Source: Taklimakanibacter albus (GTDB taxonomy: Bacteria > Pseudomonadota > Alphaproteobacteria > Rhizobiales > Aestuariivirgaceae). Taken from it: a stretch of DNA of 64,000 nucleotides. How positions within the stretch are numbered: the stretch's first letter is position 1; every line of letters begins with the position of its first letter. The notes below the pieces were generated by a model. The model was not told the origin of the DNA and did no database searches. It was given only the letters and a program-made list of their open reading frames with translations. The position numbers and the translations under genes are program-made. The DNA lies in the NCBI RefSeq assembly GCF_016595235.1, contig NZ_JAENHL010000008.1, forward strand, positions 416,390 through 480,389, written 5' to 3'. This document shows, piece after piece, positions 52,452-63,686 of the stretch.

Positions 52452-53924
52452 TTAGCCCGCCACCGCCGGCCAGATGGGAACTAACGCTTTGTAGAGCCCG
52501 CGGAATGCCTGCAAGCGCGGTTGATAGGCTTCGTGCAGTAAAGGGTCCGGCGCGATCACATCGCGCACCGGCGGCGGCACTACCACATCCCTCGCATCCT
52601 CCTTCGTCACGGAAAGGCGCGCTAGCCGCGCGGCGCCAAAGGCGGGACCGCGATCGGACGCTTCATACCGCACCAGGCGCAGATCGAGCGCCGAGGCGAT
52701 GAGCTTCGCCCAGAACGGGGAGCGCGCGCCACCGCCGATCAGAGCCAGGCTCTCCGGCCGCGGCTTGTTGCCGATCAGAGCATCGAGACCATCACAGAGC
52801 GAAAAGGCGATGCCTTCGAGCACCGCCTGCACCATATCGGCCCGCGTCGTCGAGTGTGTCATGCCGACGATCGCGGCGCGCGCCAGCGGGTCGTTATGCG
52901 GCGTACGCTCGCCGAAGAGGTAAGGCAACGCCAGCAAATAGGATGGCCCGCGGAAATTCGCTTCCACCTCGGCGAGGAGTGCTGCGACATCGCCATCGCC
53001 GGTCCAGCGCGCCGCCGCGGAAAGCGGACCGGCGCCGTTGAGCAGCGCGGCCATCCGGTACCAGCGGTCGGGCAGCGCGTGGCAGAAGGCGTGAACCAGC
53101 CGGCCCGGATCAGGATGATGCGCCGTATCGGCGAGGAAAATCTGTGCCGAGGTGCCGAGCGAGATGAAGCCGTCGCCCGGATTGATGGCGCCGGCGCCAA
53201 TGCCGCCCGCCGCGACATCACCGGCGCCGGCGGCGATCACGACATTGGCGGGCAATCCCCAGCGGGCCGCGAGATCGCGTTTCAGCGTGGCGCTTGCCTC
53301 GGGCGATTCCATCAAGGTCGGCAACAGCGCGCGGTCGATCCCACAGGCCTCGAGCGCCACGCCCGACCACTGCCGCTTTTCCTCATCGATCAGCCAGGCG
53401 CCCGCCGCATCGCTGATATCGGTGACTTTTTCACCCGACAATTTCAACCGCACGAAATCCTTGGCGAGGAGCAAAGAGCGCGTGCGCTTAATGGCGTCCG
53501 GCTCGTTGCGCTTGAGCCAGAGAAACTTCGGACCGGTGAAGCTCGGCATGGGCAGAACGCCCATGGTGCTTTGAAGATCCGTTCCCAATTGCGCCAACTC
53601 GGCCGCCTCGCCGGCGGAGCGGCCGTCATTCCACAGGATCGCCGGTCGCACCGGGATGTCGGCTTCATCGAGAAGGACGGCGGCATGCATCTGGCCGGAG
53701 AGGCCAATGGCCCTGACGCCCGACATGGCGTTCCGATGATCGCGCGCCAGCACATCCAGCCCGTCCGCCACTGCCTGCCACCAATTCTCGGGATCATCCT
53801 CCGACCACTGGGGCTTCGGCTGAACCGGATGCAGCGGCCGTTCGATATTCGCCACCAGCGCCTGGGCCTCGTCGACAAGAAGGAATTTGACGGCGGAGGT
53901 GCCGATGTCGATACCGATATACAT
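52452..53924 (-). CDS. xylB: Xylulokinase
   Basis: 490 residues, FGGY kinase. MYIGIDIGTSAVKFLLVDE, GLSGQMHAAVLLDE (about 74-87), AGAGDVAAGGIGAG and ALIGGGARSPFWAKLIA are typical of XylB. It phosphorylates D-xylulose for the pentose-phosphate pathway. It lies 14 bp after transketolase, its metabolic partner. Confidence 0.9.
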   Translation of the reverse strand: MYIGIDIGTSAVKFLLVDEAQALVANIERPLHPVQPKPQWSEDDPENWWQAVADGLDVLARDHRNAMSGVRAIGLSGQMHAAVLLDEADIPVRPAILWNDGRSAGEAAELAQLGTDLQSTMGVLPMPSFTGPKFLWLKRNEPDAIKRTRSLLLAKDFVRLKLSGEKVTDISDAAGAWLIDEEKRQWSGVALEACGIDRALLPTLMESPEASATLKRDLAARWGLPANVVIAAGAGDVAAGGIGAGAINPGDGFISLGTSAQIFLADTAHHPDPGRLVHAFCHALPDRWYRMAALLNGAGPLSAAARWTGDGDVAALLAEVEANFRGPSYLLALPYLFGERTPHNDPLARAAIVGMTHSTTRADMVQAVLEGIAFSLCDGLDALIGNKPRPESLALIGGGARSPFWAKLIASALDLRLVRYEASDRGPAFGAARLARLSVTKEDARDVVVPPPVRDVIAPDPLLHEAYQPRLQAFRGLYKALVPIWPAVAG

Positions 53925-53938
53925 GCGCTGGTCCGAAC

Positions 53939-55930
<1,992 letters not shown>

Positions 55931-55970
55931 ATGGACTGCCTTCCTTGAGAAGCTGGATGGAGAGGCTTGT

Positions 55971-57038
55971 TCAGTTGAGACGTCGGCCGGTGCTTTCGTC
56001 GAAGAGGTGAACGGCATCGAGATTGGGCGTGATGGGCAGCGCCTCGCCGGGCCGCGCCGCGACCCGTTCCCGGAATACGCCGACCAGCTTCTGGCCACCC
56101 AATTTGGCGAAGACCTGCGTTTCGGAGCCGGTCGGCTCGATGACCGTCACCTCCGCCGCGAGCCCGTCGCCGCCGAGAGACAGATGCTCGGGCCGGATGC
56201 CATAGATGACCGGCCGGCCATCGGCGCCTGACGGCGCGGACGTCAACGGAAGCGTCACGCCACCATCCGTGGTCACGAAGGTGGGGCGGCCATTGATACG
56301 GATCTTACCCTTGAGCAAATTCATGGCCGGCGAGCCGATGAAGCCTGCGACGAAGACATTGTTCGGCCGGTCATAGAGCTCGAGCGGCGAGCCCGTCTGC
56401 TCGACGATGCCGTCATGCATCACCACGATGCGGTCGGCCATGGTCATCGCCTCGACCTGGTCATGCGTCACATAGACGGTCGTCGTCTTAAGGCGTTGAT
56501 GCAGCTCCTTGATCTCGGCGCGCATCTGCACGCGCAGTTTCGCATCGAGATTGGACAGAGGCTCGTCGAACAGGAAGACCGCCGCATCACGCACGATGGC
56601 GCGGCCCATGGCGACGCGTTGGCGCTGACCGCCCGACAGCTGGCGCGGATAACGTTCGAGATAGGGCATGAGGCCGAGGATCTCGGCGGCCCGCTTGACG
56701 CGGCTTTCGATCTCCTCCTTGGGGGCGCGGCGCAGCTTGAGGGCGAAGCCCATATTCTCCGCCACCGTCTTATGCGGATAGAGCGCATAATTCTGGAACA
56801 CCATGGCGATGTCGCGGTCCTTGGGCGGCAGGTCGTTGACTATTTTTTGGGCAATCTTGATATCGCCCTTGGTGATCGCCTCGAGCCCGGCAATCATACG
56901 CAGAAGCGTCGACTTTCCACATCCCGATGGCCCCACCAGAATGACGAACTCGCCATCCTCGATGCCGATCGACACGCCGTGAATGACCTCATGCGTGCCA
57001 TAGGCCTTGCGCACATCGACAACGTCAACCGAAGCCAT
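55971..57038 (-). CDS. Sugar ABC transporter ATPase, UgpC/MalK type
   Basis: 355 residues from the ATG at 57038. Walker A GPSGCGKST (36-44), signature LSGGQRQRVAMGR, Walker B FLFDEPLSNLD and a C-terminal TOBE regulatory domain (about 235-355) are present. It powers the transporter whose binding protein and permeases are encoded divergently at 57310-60823. It is the first gene of the ATPase-tkt-xylB unit. Confidence 0.93.
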   Translation of the reverse strand: MASVDVVDVRKAYGTHEVIHGVSIGIEDGEFVILVGPSGCGKSTLLRMIAGLEAITKGDIKIAQKIVNDLPPKDRDIAMVFQNYALYPHKTVAENMGFALKLRRAPKEEIESRVKRAAEILGLMPYLERYPRQLSGGQRQRVAMGRAIVRDAAVFLFDEPLSNLDAKLRVQMRAEIKELHQRLKTTTVYVTHDQVEAMTMADRIVVMHDGIVEQTGSPLELYDRPNNVFVAGFIGSPAMNLLKGKIRINGRPTFVTTDGGVTLPLTSAPSGADGRPVIYGIRPEHLSLGGDGLAAEVTVIEPTGSETQVFAKLGGQKLVGVFRERVAARPGEALPITPNLDAVHLFDESTGRRLN

Positions 57039-57309
57039 GGAGCCCCCTTCCACTCAGCATTCTTTGCACGGAGCGAACCTATTGCAACTTCCGACTTTGG
57101 TCGAGGTGCAATCTCATGGTGATTGGGAATGATCACATCATCGCGTTGAAAATGATCGAAATTCCTCGCTGATTTTCGCTGCAGTGCACCAGCAGATTCG
57201 TCATACAAAACCAAATCCGACGGTTGTGCTTTCTCTTCAAGAATGTATTCTCCTCCTGTCAGATCAAGCCAGAGCGCGCCCGCGCAACTGGTTAAAATGG
57301 GAGGAGTAA
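57039..57309. promoter_or_regulatory. Divergent control region of the sugar ABC module
   Basis: 271 bp. Two AATGATC repeats (57128-57134, 57151-57157) 23 bp apart and the dyad CGAAA (57157-57161)/TTTCG (57174-57178) are candidate operators. A promoter for the binding protein fits TTGTGC (57224-57229), a 16-bp spacer and TATTCT (57246-57251). GGGAGGAG just before 57310 is a strong ribosome site. The binding regulator is not encoded in the visible neighbourhood. Confidence 0.5.
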
Positions 57310-58959
57310 ATGATGCATCCACTCAAGTGGCCGCTTTTTGCTTTACCCGCATTGGCGTTGCTCACACTGCCCGCCTCTGCCGGCCAGAATGTCGAATGGA
57401 AGGATGACGGTACGGTCCTCATCAAGCTTGGCGAGGCCTATAACAATGCCGTGATCCAGACCACGCGCGAAGAACTCGGCACCGAATTCGGCCCCGACAA
57501 GCAACCCTTCAAGGATGTGACCATCTCGGTCACCGTCAACGGCGCCGGCCCCAAGGGCGGCATCAGCGGACCGCTCTATCAGTTCCGCCCGATCTGGGAA
57601 GAACTGTCGGGCGGCAAGCTCAACATCGTCGAGCTGCCTTTCGCCGAGCACTACACCAAGATGATGCTCGATCTGAGAAACGGCACAGGCCAGTATGACG
57701 CCTTCATGGTCGGCGCCTTCTGGTATGGCGATATCGCGCCCGCCGGCTACGCCTTTCCGATCGATGAGCTGAACAAGTCCGGCAAATATCCGAAATGGAC
57801 CTATGACGACATGCCGGATTCGCTCCGGGCCCTGCATCAGTGGAAAGGTGTCGGCTATGGCGTCCTGAATGACGGCGATGGCCAGGTGCTGTATTATCGC
57901 AGCGACGTTCTCGCCGACAAGACGCATCAGGAAGCGTTCAAGAAGGAATATGGCTACGATCTGCCGAATCCGCCGCAGACCTGGCAGCAGCTGCTCGACG
58001 TTTCCAAGTACTTCAATGGCAAGAACTGGGATGCGACAGATGCCGATCCCGACAGCGGCACGGTGCTGCATCTGAAAGTGGGCGAGCAAGGCCACTATCA
58101 CTTCCAGACACTGTCTTCCTCCTTCGTGCTCAATCCGGGCGACAAGGTCACGCGGACCAAGAATGTCTACTGGTTCGATCCGGAAGACATGAAGCCGCTG
58201 ATCAACAGCCCGGGTCATGTGAAAGCCCTGGAATTCCTCCAGGAGCTGCACAAGACAGGCCCGCAGGCGCAAGTCGGCTGGTCGCTCGGCGAAGCCTGGG
58301 ACTACTTCCTGCGCGGCAAGGCGGTCTTCGCCTTCAGCTGGGGCGATCTCGGCGCGCTCTGCCAGGATGAAAGCCGTTCCAAGGTGAAGGGCAAATGCTC
58401 GGCCACCGCCATTCCTTCCTCGAACGAATATTACGACTTCGAGAAGAAGGAATTCGTCAAGCTCGACAAGCCGCGGCTCGTCGGCAACACGGTCGGCGGC
58501 TCCTGGCATGGCGTGATCTCGAACTTCTCGGCCAATCCGGAAGCGGCCTATTCGCTCCTGTCGCTGATGGCGATCAAGCCCGCCTCGAAGCTCATGGCGA
58601 CGGTCGGCTGGGACGGCGTCGATCCGGGCTTCAAATATCAGTTCCTCAAGGAAGACGGCGGCACCGCCGATGTCGAGGACTATGTGAAGGCCGGCTGGGA
58701 CGCCAATGACGCCAAGAGCTATGTCCACGCTTACTACCAGGTGTTCACCGCGCCGGTGATGATGCCCTATCTGCGCATCCCCGGCTCGTTCGAATACTGG
58801 GATATCCTGGACAAGAATCTCTCGGCGACGATGAGCGGTTCCAAGACCGCCCAGCAGGCGCTCGACGAGACGGCGCAGTCCTGGGAAGCGGTGACCGACC
58901 GCATCGGCCGCGACAAGCAGAAGGCCGACTATCAGGCGGCCATCGGCTACACGCCTTAA
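57310..58959 (+). CDS. Sugar ABC transporter solute-binding protein, family 1 (large)
   Basis: 549 residues, longer than the usual 420-440 of this family. The signal peptide spans about 1-25 (LALLTLPASAG). SBP_bac_1-type features: LPFAEHYTKMMLDLRNGTGQ, YDAFMVGAFWYGDIA, GVLNDGDGQVLYYRSDVLAD. It delivers a sugar or polyol to the two permeases downstream. A strong GC hairpin follows its stop, a common way to keep binding-protein mRNA abundant over permease mRNA. The ligand is unknown. Confidence 0.92.
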   Translation: MMHPLKWPLFALPALALLTLPASAGQNVEWKDDGTVLIKLGEAYNNAVIQTTREELGTEFGPDKQPFKDVTISVTVNGAGPKGGISGPLYQFRPIWEELSGGKLNIVELPFAEHYTKMMLDLRNGTGQYDAFMVGAFWYGDIAPAGYAFPIDELNKSGKYPKWTYDDMPDSLRALHQWKGVGYGVLNDGDGQVLYYRSDVLADKTHQEAFKKEYGYDLPNPPQTWQQLLDVSKYFNGKNWDATDADPDSGTVLHLKVGEQGHYHFQTLSSSFVLNPGDKVTRTKNVYWFDPEDMKPLINSPGHVKALEFLQELHKTGPQAQVGWSLGEAWDYFLRGKAVFAFSWGDLGALCQDESRSKVKGKCSATAIPSSNEYYDFEKKEFVKLDKPRLVGNTVGGSWHGVISNFSANPEAAYSLLSLMAIKPASKLMATVGWDGVDPGFKYQFLKEDGGTADVEDYVKAGWDANDAKSYVHAYYQVFTAPVMMPYLRIPGSFEYWDILDKNLSATMSGSKTAQQALDETAQSWEAVTDRIGRDKQKADYQAAIGYTP

Positions 58960-58971
58960 CCGACCAGCGAT

Positions 58972-58996
58972 CGGGGCGGCCCTCGAGGCCGCCCCG
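58972..58996 (+). terminator. GC-rich hairpin between binding-protein and permease genes
   Basis: GGGGCGGCC (58973-58981) and GGCCGCCCC (58987-58995) form a perfect stem, extended by one C-G pair, around a five-base loop. Only a weak T-rich stretch follows (TCTTT), so partial termination or 3'-end protection is more likely than full termination. Confidence 0.7.
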
Positions 58997-59022
58997 GCAG
59001 TCTTTCCACCGAAGGACCTCGA

Positions 59023-59970
59023 ATGCGTTGGACCGGTAAAATCCGATTCCTGTTTCTTGCCCCGGCCGTCATCTGGGTGCTTGCCTTCACGGTCTTCCCG
59101 CTCGGCTATTCGCTCTATCTCGCTTTCTACAAGATCGAGCAGAAGGTCGAGGTGAAGCGCGAGAAGCAGCCGATGCTCGATGCCGCCGGCCAGCCGGTCC
59201 TCGATGATGCGGGGCAGCCGCGCACCAAGAATGTCGTCATTAAGGAGCAGGTGAACACCGCCACCTTCATCGGGCTCGACAATTTCAAGCGCATGCTCAC
59301 CGACACACAGGTGCATGAGGCTGTGCGCGTCACGCTGACCTTCGTGCTGATCGCGGTGCCGCTCGAACTGGCGCTTGGATTCCTGCTCGCCGTGCTGTTC
59401 AACCAGCATATATTCGGGAGACCTATATTACGCGCCATCATGATCCTGCCGATCTTCGCGACGCCGCTCGCGGTCGGCTATACCTTCTTCACGATTTTCT
59501 ATGAAGTGGGCGGCCCCCTGGCCTGGACTGGCATCCCCTTCCTCTCCAACCCGACCTGGGCGCTGATGTCGGTCATCATCGTCGATGTCTGGCAGTGGAC
59601 GCCTTTCTGCTTCCTCGTCTTCCTGGCGGCGCTGCAAGGCGTGCCGGACGAGCTCTATGAGGCGGCGCGCGTCGACGGCGCCAATGCCTGGGACATGCTC
59701 AAGGAAGTGATGCTGCCGCTGCTCATTCCGACCATCGTCATCGTGCTCCTGCTGCGCATGGCGGAGGCGCTCAAGCTGTTCGACATCCCCTTCGCCCTCA
59801 CCGGCGGCGGACCGGGCGTCGCCACGCAGCCCTTCTCGATGCTGGCTTTCCGCACCGGCCTGCGCTTCTTCGATCTCGGCTATGCCAGCGCCATGTCCTA
59901 CGCCTTCCTGGCGGTCATCATGATCGTCATCACCCTCTTCTTCAGACGTCTCAGAGCAAATTATGGCTGA
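59023..59970 (+). CDS. Sugar ABC transporter permease 1 (UgpA/MalF type)
   Basis: 315 residues, six or so membrane segments (first about 8-28). The EAA loop reads DELYEAARVDGANAWDMLKE (about 209-228). An unusual insert of about 30 charged residues (40-75) follows the first helix in place of the short MalF periplasmic loop. It pairs with the next gene, whose start overlaps by 8 bp. Confidence 0.92.
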   Translation: MRWTGKIRFLFLAPAVIWVLAFTVFPLGYSLYLAFYKIEQKVEVKREKQPMLDAAGQPVLDDAGQPRTKNVVIKEQVNTATFIGLDNFKRMLTDTQVHEAVRVTLTFVLIAVPLELALGFLLAVLFNQHIFGRPILRAIMILPIFATPLAVGYTFFTIFYEVGGPLAWTGIPFLSNPTWALMSVIIVDVWQWTPFCFLVFLAALQGVPDELYEAARVDGANAWDMLKEVMLPLLIPTIVIVLLLRMAEALKLFDIPFALTGGGPGVATQPFSMLAFRTGLRFFDLGYASAMSYAFLAVIMIVITLFFRRLRANYG

Positions 59971-60823
59971 TCGCGCACCCGGTTCCAGAAACGGTTGGGG
60001 CGAAGTCACCGCCTCGCTCATCGCCGTCACCGTGGCGCTCATGTTCGCCTTCCCGATCTATTGGGCGTTCTCGCAGTCCTTGCGCAATCCGATCGACACT
60101 TACACGGTGGCCGGGCTCGGCGTGCCGTGGATCAATTTCACCCCGACCCTCAACAACTGGATCGACCAGCTCGGGACGCCGGAAACCGTCAGGGCCCTCT
60201 ATAACAGCACGATCGTTTCGGTCAGCGCCGCTCTCCTTGCTCTGGCGCTCGGCACGCCCGCCGCCTATGCGATCGCCCGCTTCCGCTTCGAGCGCTGGAA
60301 GAACCGCGACATCACCGTGTGGTTCCTGTCGCAGCGCATCCTCCCGCCGGTCGCCACCGTCATCCCCTTCTATCTCACCATGCGCTATCTGGGGCTGCTC
60401 GACACCAAATTCGCACTCGTTCTGATCAACGCCACTTTCGTGCTGCCCTATGTGGTCGTCATCCTGCGCCAGACCTTCCTCGATCTCCCGGTCGAGATCG
60501 AAGAAGCGGCCCTTATCGACGGCGCCGGCCATTTCGGTGCCTTCTGGCGGGTGGCGCTGCCGCTCGCCGCACCGTCCATGGCGGCGGCGGGCCTGATTAT
60601 CTTCGCCTTGACCTGGAACGAGTTCCTGTTCGCGGTAGCGATCGGCTCGAGCGACGCCATCATGGTGCCGGTGCATATCGCCGGCGCCATCGACACACGC
60701 GGCGTGCAATTCTGGTTCATGGGCGTGCGCGCCATGACGGCGATCATCCCGCCGCTCATCATCGCGCTGATCGCCCAGCGTTATATCGTGCGCGGCCTGA
60801 CGCTGGGCGCGGTGAGAGGTTAA
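59963..60823 (+). CDS. Sugar ABC transporter permease 2 (UgpE/MalG type)
   Basis: 286 residues with six membrane segments. The EAA loop is VEIEEAALIDGAGHFGAFWR (about 179-198), and ALTWNEFLFAVAI near 217 is typical of the MalG side. It completes the importer with permease 1 and the ATPase. It is followed by the FGGY kinase after 4 bp. Confidence 0.93.
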   Translation: MADRAPGSRNGWGEVTASLIAVTVALMFAFPIYWAFSQSLRNPIDTYTVAGLGVPWINFTPTLNNWIDQLGTPETVRALYNSTIVSVSAALLALALGTPAAYAIARFRFERWKNRDITVWFLSQRILPPVATVIPFYLTMRYLGLLDTKFALVLINATFVLPYVVVILRQTFLDLPVEIEEAALIDGAGHFGAFWRVALPLAAPSMAAAGLIIFALTWNEFLFAVAIGSSDAIMVPVHIAGAIDTRGVQFWFMGVRAMTAIIPPLIIALIAQRYIVRGLTLGAVRG

Positions 60824-60827
60824 GCGC

Positions 60828-62363
60828 TTGGCCTCTCCGCTGCTCGCGAGCCTCGATCTCGGCACCGGGCGCGTGCGTGCCGTTGCGATCGATCTCAAGG
60901 GCCGCATCGTGGCGGAGGCCGCCGAGCCGACGCCGACGCATTTCCCGCAATCGGGCTGGGCCGAATATCATCCCCAGGAACTGTGGCAGGTCGTCCGGCG
61001 CGTCCTTTCGCACCTCGCCGAAACCGCCAAGTCGTTGGGAACGATACAAGGCTTCGCCACCGGCAGCATGGGAGAGGCCGGCGTCCTCATCGACGAGGAC
61101 GGCCGTGAGCTCGGTCCGATCATCGCCTGGTATTGCGGACGCACCGTCACCGACGGCGAGAAGATGCGCGCCACGCTCGGCGATGATTACATCTTCCGGA
61201 CCAGCGGCGTCACCGGCTCGCCGAGCTTCAGCCTGGCCAAGATCCTGTGGTGGCGACGCTGTCACCCGGATGTCTTCGCCAAAGCACGACGCTGGCTCAA
61301 TATGGCTGACTGGGTGGCCTTCCGGCTGACCGGCGAGGCGCGCACCGACTACACCCTCGCCTCGCGCACCAATGCCATCGATCTCGGCAAACTCGCCTGG
61401 TCCAGCGGCTTGCTGGGCAAGCTCGACATCGATCCCGATCTCTTCGCCCCGCTCATCGCCAGCGGCGCCGTGGTCGGGCGAGTCCATACCAGGGCGGCGG
61501 AAGAGACGGGATTGCCACTCGGTCTTCCCGTCTCGGGCGGCGGGCATGATCACGTCATCAGCACGGTCGCCGCCGATACGACAGCGCCCGGCATCCTGCT
61601 CGACAGCATGGGCACGGCGGAAGGCCTCATCCTCGCCAATGACCGGCCGATCTTCGAGGACGCCCTGCGCCGCGGTGGCAACCAGCAGAGCGCGTTTTAT
61701 CTCGACACCCCACGTTACAAGCTGATGTGCGGGCTGACGACGTCGGGCGGTGCCATCGAATGGTTCCGCCGCCAGGTGGGCGGCACCAGCTATGCGAGTC
61801 TGATCGCCGAAGCCCAGAAGTTGCCGCCCGGCAGCAACGGCCTATGCTTCCTGCCGCAGCTGCGTGGCGGCGACCAGCCCTACCCCAATCCGCATGCCCG
61901 CGGCGCCTTCATCGGCATCACCGGCGATGCCTCACCGGGCGCCCTGTTCCGCAGCGTGCTGGAAGGCCTTTGCCTCTCGACCCGCCTCGGTTTCGATCAC
62001 TTGAGCGCCATCAAAGGCGTCACGCCGGTCAGCCGCATCCGGGTCATCGGCGGCGGCACGCGCAACGATCTGATGATGAAGATCAAGGCCAGCGTCTATG
62101 GAAGGCCGCTCGAAGTGACGGCCTTGAGCGAGGCCACTTGCCTGAGTGCCGCGATATTGGGCGGGATCGGGGCCGGTGTTTTCAGCTCGGTCGCCGAAGC
62201 GCAGGAGCGGATGGCCGAGGGACTGGGCACAGCGCGCCTCGTCGAGCCCGATCCGCATTGGGCGGCACGTTATGACGAGCTCTACCACACCGTCTATGCG
62301 CAGCTGCCGGCCGCCCTCAATGCGACGCATGACGCGCTCGCCCGGTTCCGCGATGGCGCATAA
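60828..62363 (+). CDS. FGGY-family carbohydrate kinase
   Basis: 511 residues starting at a TTG four bases after the permease stop, with GAGAGG upstream; no ATG fits near the N terminus. The ATP-binding start SLDLGTGRVRAVAIDLKG, the catalytic Asp in GGGHDHVIS, and VIGGGTRNDLMMKIKASVYG are FGGY signatures. It differs clearly from the xylB product nearby, so the two kinases probably act on different sugars or polyols. Substrate unknown. Confidence 0.88.
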   Translation: MASPLLASLDLGTGRVRAVAIDLKGRIVAEAAEPTPTHFPQSGWAEYHPQELWQVVRRVLSHLAETAKSLGTIQGFATGSMGEAGVLIDEDGRELGPIIAWYCGRTVTDGEKMRATLGDDYIFRTSGVTGSPSFSLAKILWWRRCHPDVFAKARRWLNMADWVAFRLTGEARTDYTLASRTNAIDLGKLAWSSGLLGKLDIDPDLFAPLIASGAVVGRVHTRAAEETGLPLGLPVSGGGHDHVISTVAADTTAPGILLDSMGTAEGLILANDRPIFEDALRRGGNQQSAFYLDTPRYKLMCGLTTSGGAIEWFRRQVGGTSYASLIAEAQKLPPGSNGLCFLPQLRGGDQPYPNPHARGAFIGITGDASPGALFRSVLEGLCLSTRLGFDHLSAIKGVTPVSRIRVIGGGTRNDLMMKIKASVYGRPLEVTALSEATCLSAAILGGIGAGVFSSVAEAQERMAEGLGTARLVEPDPHWAARYDELYHTVYAQLPAALNATHDALARFRDGA

Positions 62364-62392
62364 AAGAAGCGCCGGACCTCTCAGTCCGGCGC
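62362..62392 (-). terminator. Terminator between the FGGY kinase and aldolase-like genes
   Basis: GCGCCGGAC (62369-62377) and GTCCGGCGC (62384-62392) form a nine-pair stem with a six-base loop. On the minus strand it is followed by TTCTTTTA, fitting a terminator for the aldolase-like gene. On the plus strand it directly follows the kinase stop. Confidence 0.8.
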
Positions 62393-62425
62393 AAGTCCAG
62401 GGAGTAACACTCTTCTATTCGGTTT

Positions 62426-63475
62426 TCAGGCTGCCTTGAGCATGCCCTTCTTGAGCGGTTCCTCGGTGATGACGCGGTCTTCCTCGAGCGAGCGGAAGGG
62501 CTTGAGGCCGAGCTTCTGCAATTCGCCGTGATAGGCGCGCACCGCCTCCTCGGGCGTGATCGTGCCGTCGGTGACCTTGCGCATGAAGGTGAGAAGCGTC
62601 AGCGGCGCTTCGGCCTGGTTGATCTTGCGGCCGAACAGCGCCACGCGGGCGCCGTAGCGTTCCGCCTGATGCAGGAGCTCGAAGGTGTCGCGATTGGTGC
62701 CGCCGCCACCGCCCAGAATGCCGATGACGAGGTCCGGATCATAGGCGGCGAGTTCCTCGAGCGCCTTGGGGCCGTTATAGACGATCTTCAGGAATTGCGG
62801 GCGGTCGGCCTTCATGACGCCGGCAAGGCAGCGCAGAAGGCTGTCATTGATATATTCGCCGAGATGCTCGCGCTCCATATTGTGCGGCGTGTTCGGATTG
62901 AACACTTCGAGGAAATATTTGAAGCCGTTGAGGGCCGCCTCCTCGCGGAAGTCGCGGAAGGCTTCCATGGTGCGCAGATCGGAGTCGAGATCGTTCATCA
63001 TGGTGATGGAGTAGAGGCCGAGATCGGTGCCGTAGATCTTCTTGGCGCCCGGCGCTTTCAACGGGGCGGCCGCATTGTACATCACACGCGGCAGGCTCGC
63101 GGTGCGGAAGGGACGCGAGGCGAGCTTCGGATAGACGCCATGGCGCACCAGGCCCCAGCAATCCGTCGTGTCATTGGCGCGGATCACCGGCTTGACCTTG
63201 CTCTTCTTGAACACGCCGCGCTCATGCAGCAATTCGAGATTGGATGCGGAAACCAGCATGACGTCGACGATGCCCTGCTTCACCACCGCCTCGATATCGT
63301 CGAGATATTCGGCGCGGGTCTTGCCGCGCAGCCTGGTGCCGTCGGGCGCCCGCTTCGGCGCGGCGCCGAGCACGCCGGCGCCCATATCGCCGTCTTTGGC
63401 GTCGGCGATGATGAAATCCGACCGCTTGTATTTGCCGGCCCGAATGCGCGCCAGCTTCTCGTCCAATTTGGTCAT
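62426..63475 (-). CDS. Aldolase-like TIM-barrel protein of a sugar-catabolic module
   Basis: 349 residues from the ATG at 63475 (GGGAGACAGG upstream). MTKLDEKLARIRAGKYKRS begins a conserved uncharacterised family that I associate with class I aldolase (DeoC/LacD/FbaB-like) folds. YFLEVFNPN, FLKIVYNGPKALEELAAY, GILGGGGGTNRDTFELLHQA and a run ending in RVITEEPLKKGM are visible. The glycine-rich loop would bind phosphate. Candidate lysines are K in FLKIVYNG and K in FKYFLEV. It probably cleaves a phosphorylated keto-sugar made by the neighbouring kinase. Confidence 0.7.
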   Translation of the reverse strand: MTKLDEKLARIRAGKYKRSDFIIADAKDGDMGAGVLGAAPKRAPDGTRLRGKTRAEYLDDIEAVVKQGIVDVMLVSASNLELLHERGVFKKSKVKPVIRANDTTDCWGLVRHGVYPKLASRPFRTASLPRVMYNAAAPLKAPGAKKIYGTDLGLYSITMMNDLDSDLRTMEAFRDFREEAALNGFKYFLEVFNPNTPHNMEREHLGEYINDSLLRCLAGVMKADRPQFLKIVYNGPKALEELAAYDPDLVIGILGGGGGTNRDTFELLHQAERYGARVALFGRKINQAEAPLTLLTFMRKVTDGTITPEEAVRAYHGELQKLGLKPFRSLEEDRVITEEPLKKGMLKAA

Positions 63476-63507
63476 GACCTGTCTCCCTGAGCTGATGGGA
63501 GGTTTCC

Positions 63508-63568
63508 TATCATTCGCGCCAGAAATGAGCAATAACTATCAATATCTACCAACAAAGATCGAATGATA
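63508..63568. promoter_or_regulatory. Divergent promoter region with long-spaced perfect inverted repeat
   Basis: TATCATTCG (63508-63516) and CGAATGATA (63560-63568) are exact inverted copies separated by 43 AT-rich bases. Their centres lie about 52 bp apart, near five helical turns. The pair sits in the 211-bp gap between the aldolase-like gene and the kinase-like gene. A plus-strand promoter with TTGACA at 63637-63642 and a weak -10 near 63661 is possible. Confidence 0.5.
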
Positions 63569-63686
63569 TCCTCCAACCGTCTGATTATTATGGATAAATC
63601 ACGACACCCAATCCTTCCAAAGTCTCTCAAATTCAATTGACAGAGACCGACATCTGGCTCCTTATGCGTGCCCATTGAGAGGAATC

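Noticed and set aside
57343-59409. Long minus-strand open frame (688 codons) opposite the binding protein and permease genes
   Set aside because: It spans two well-defined plus-strand genes and the hairpin between them; composition is typical of a shadow frame.
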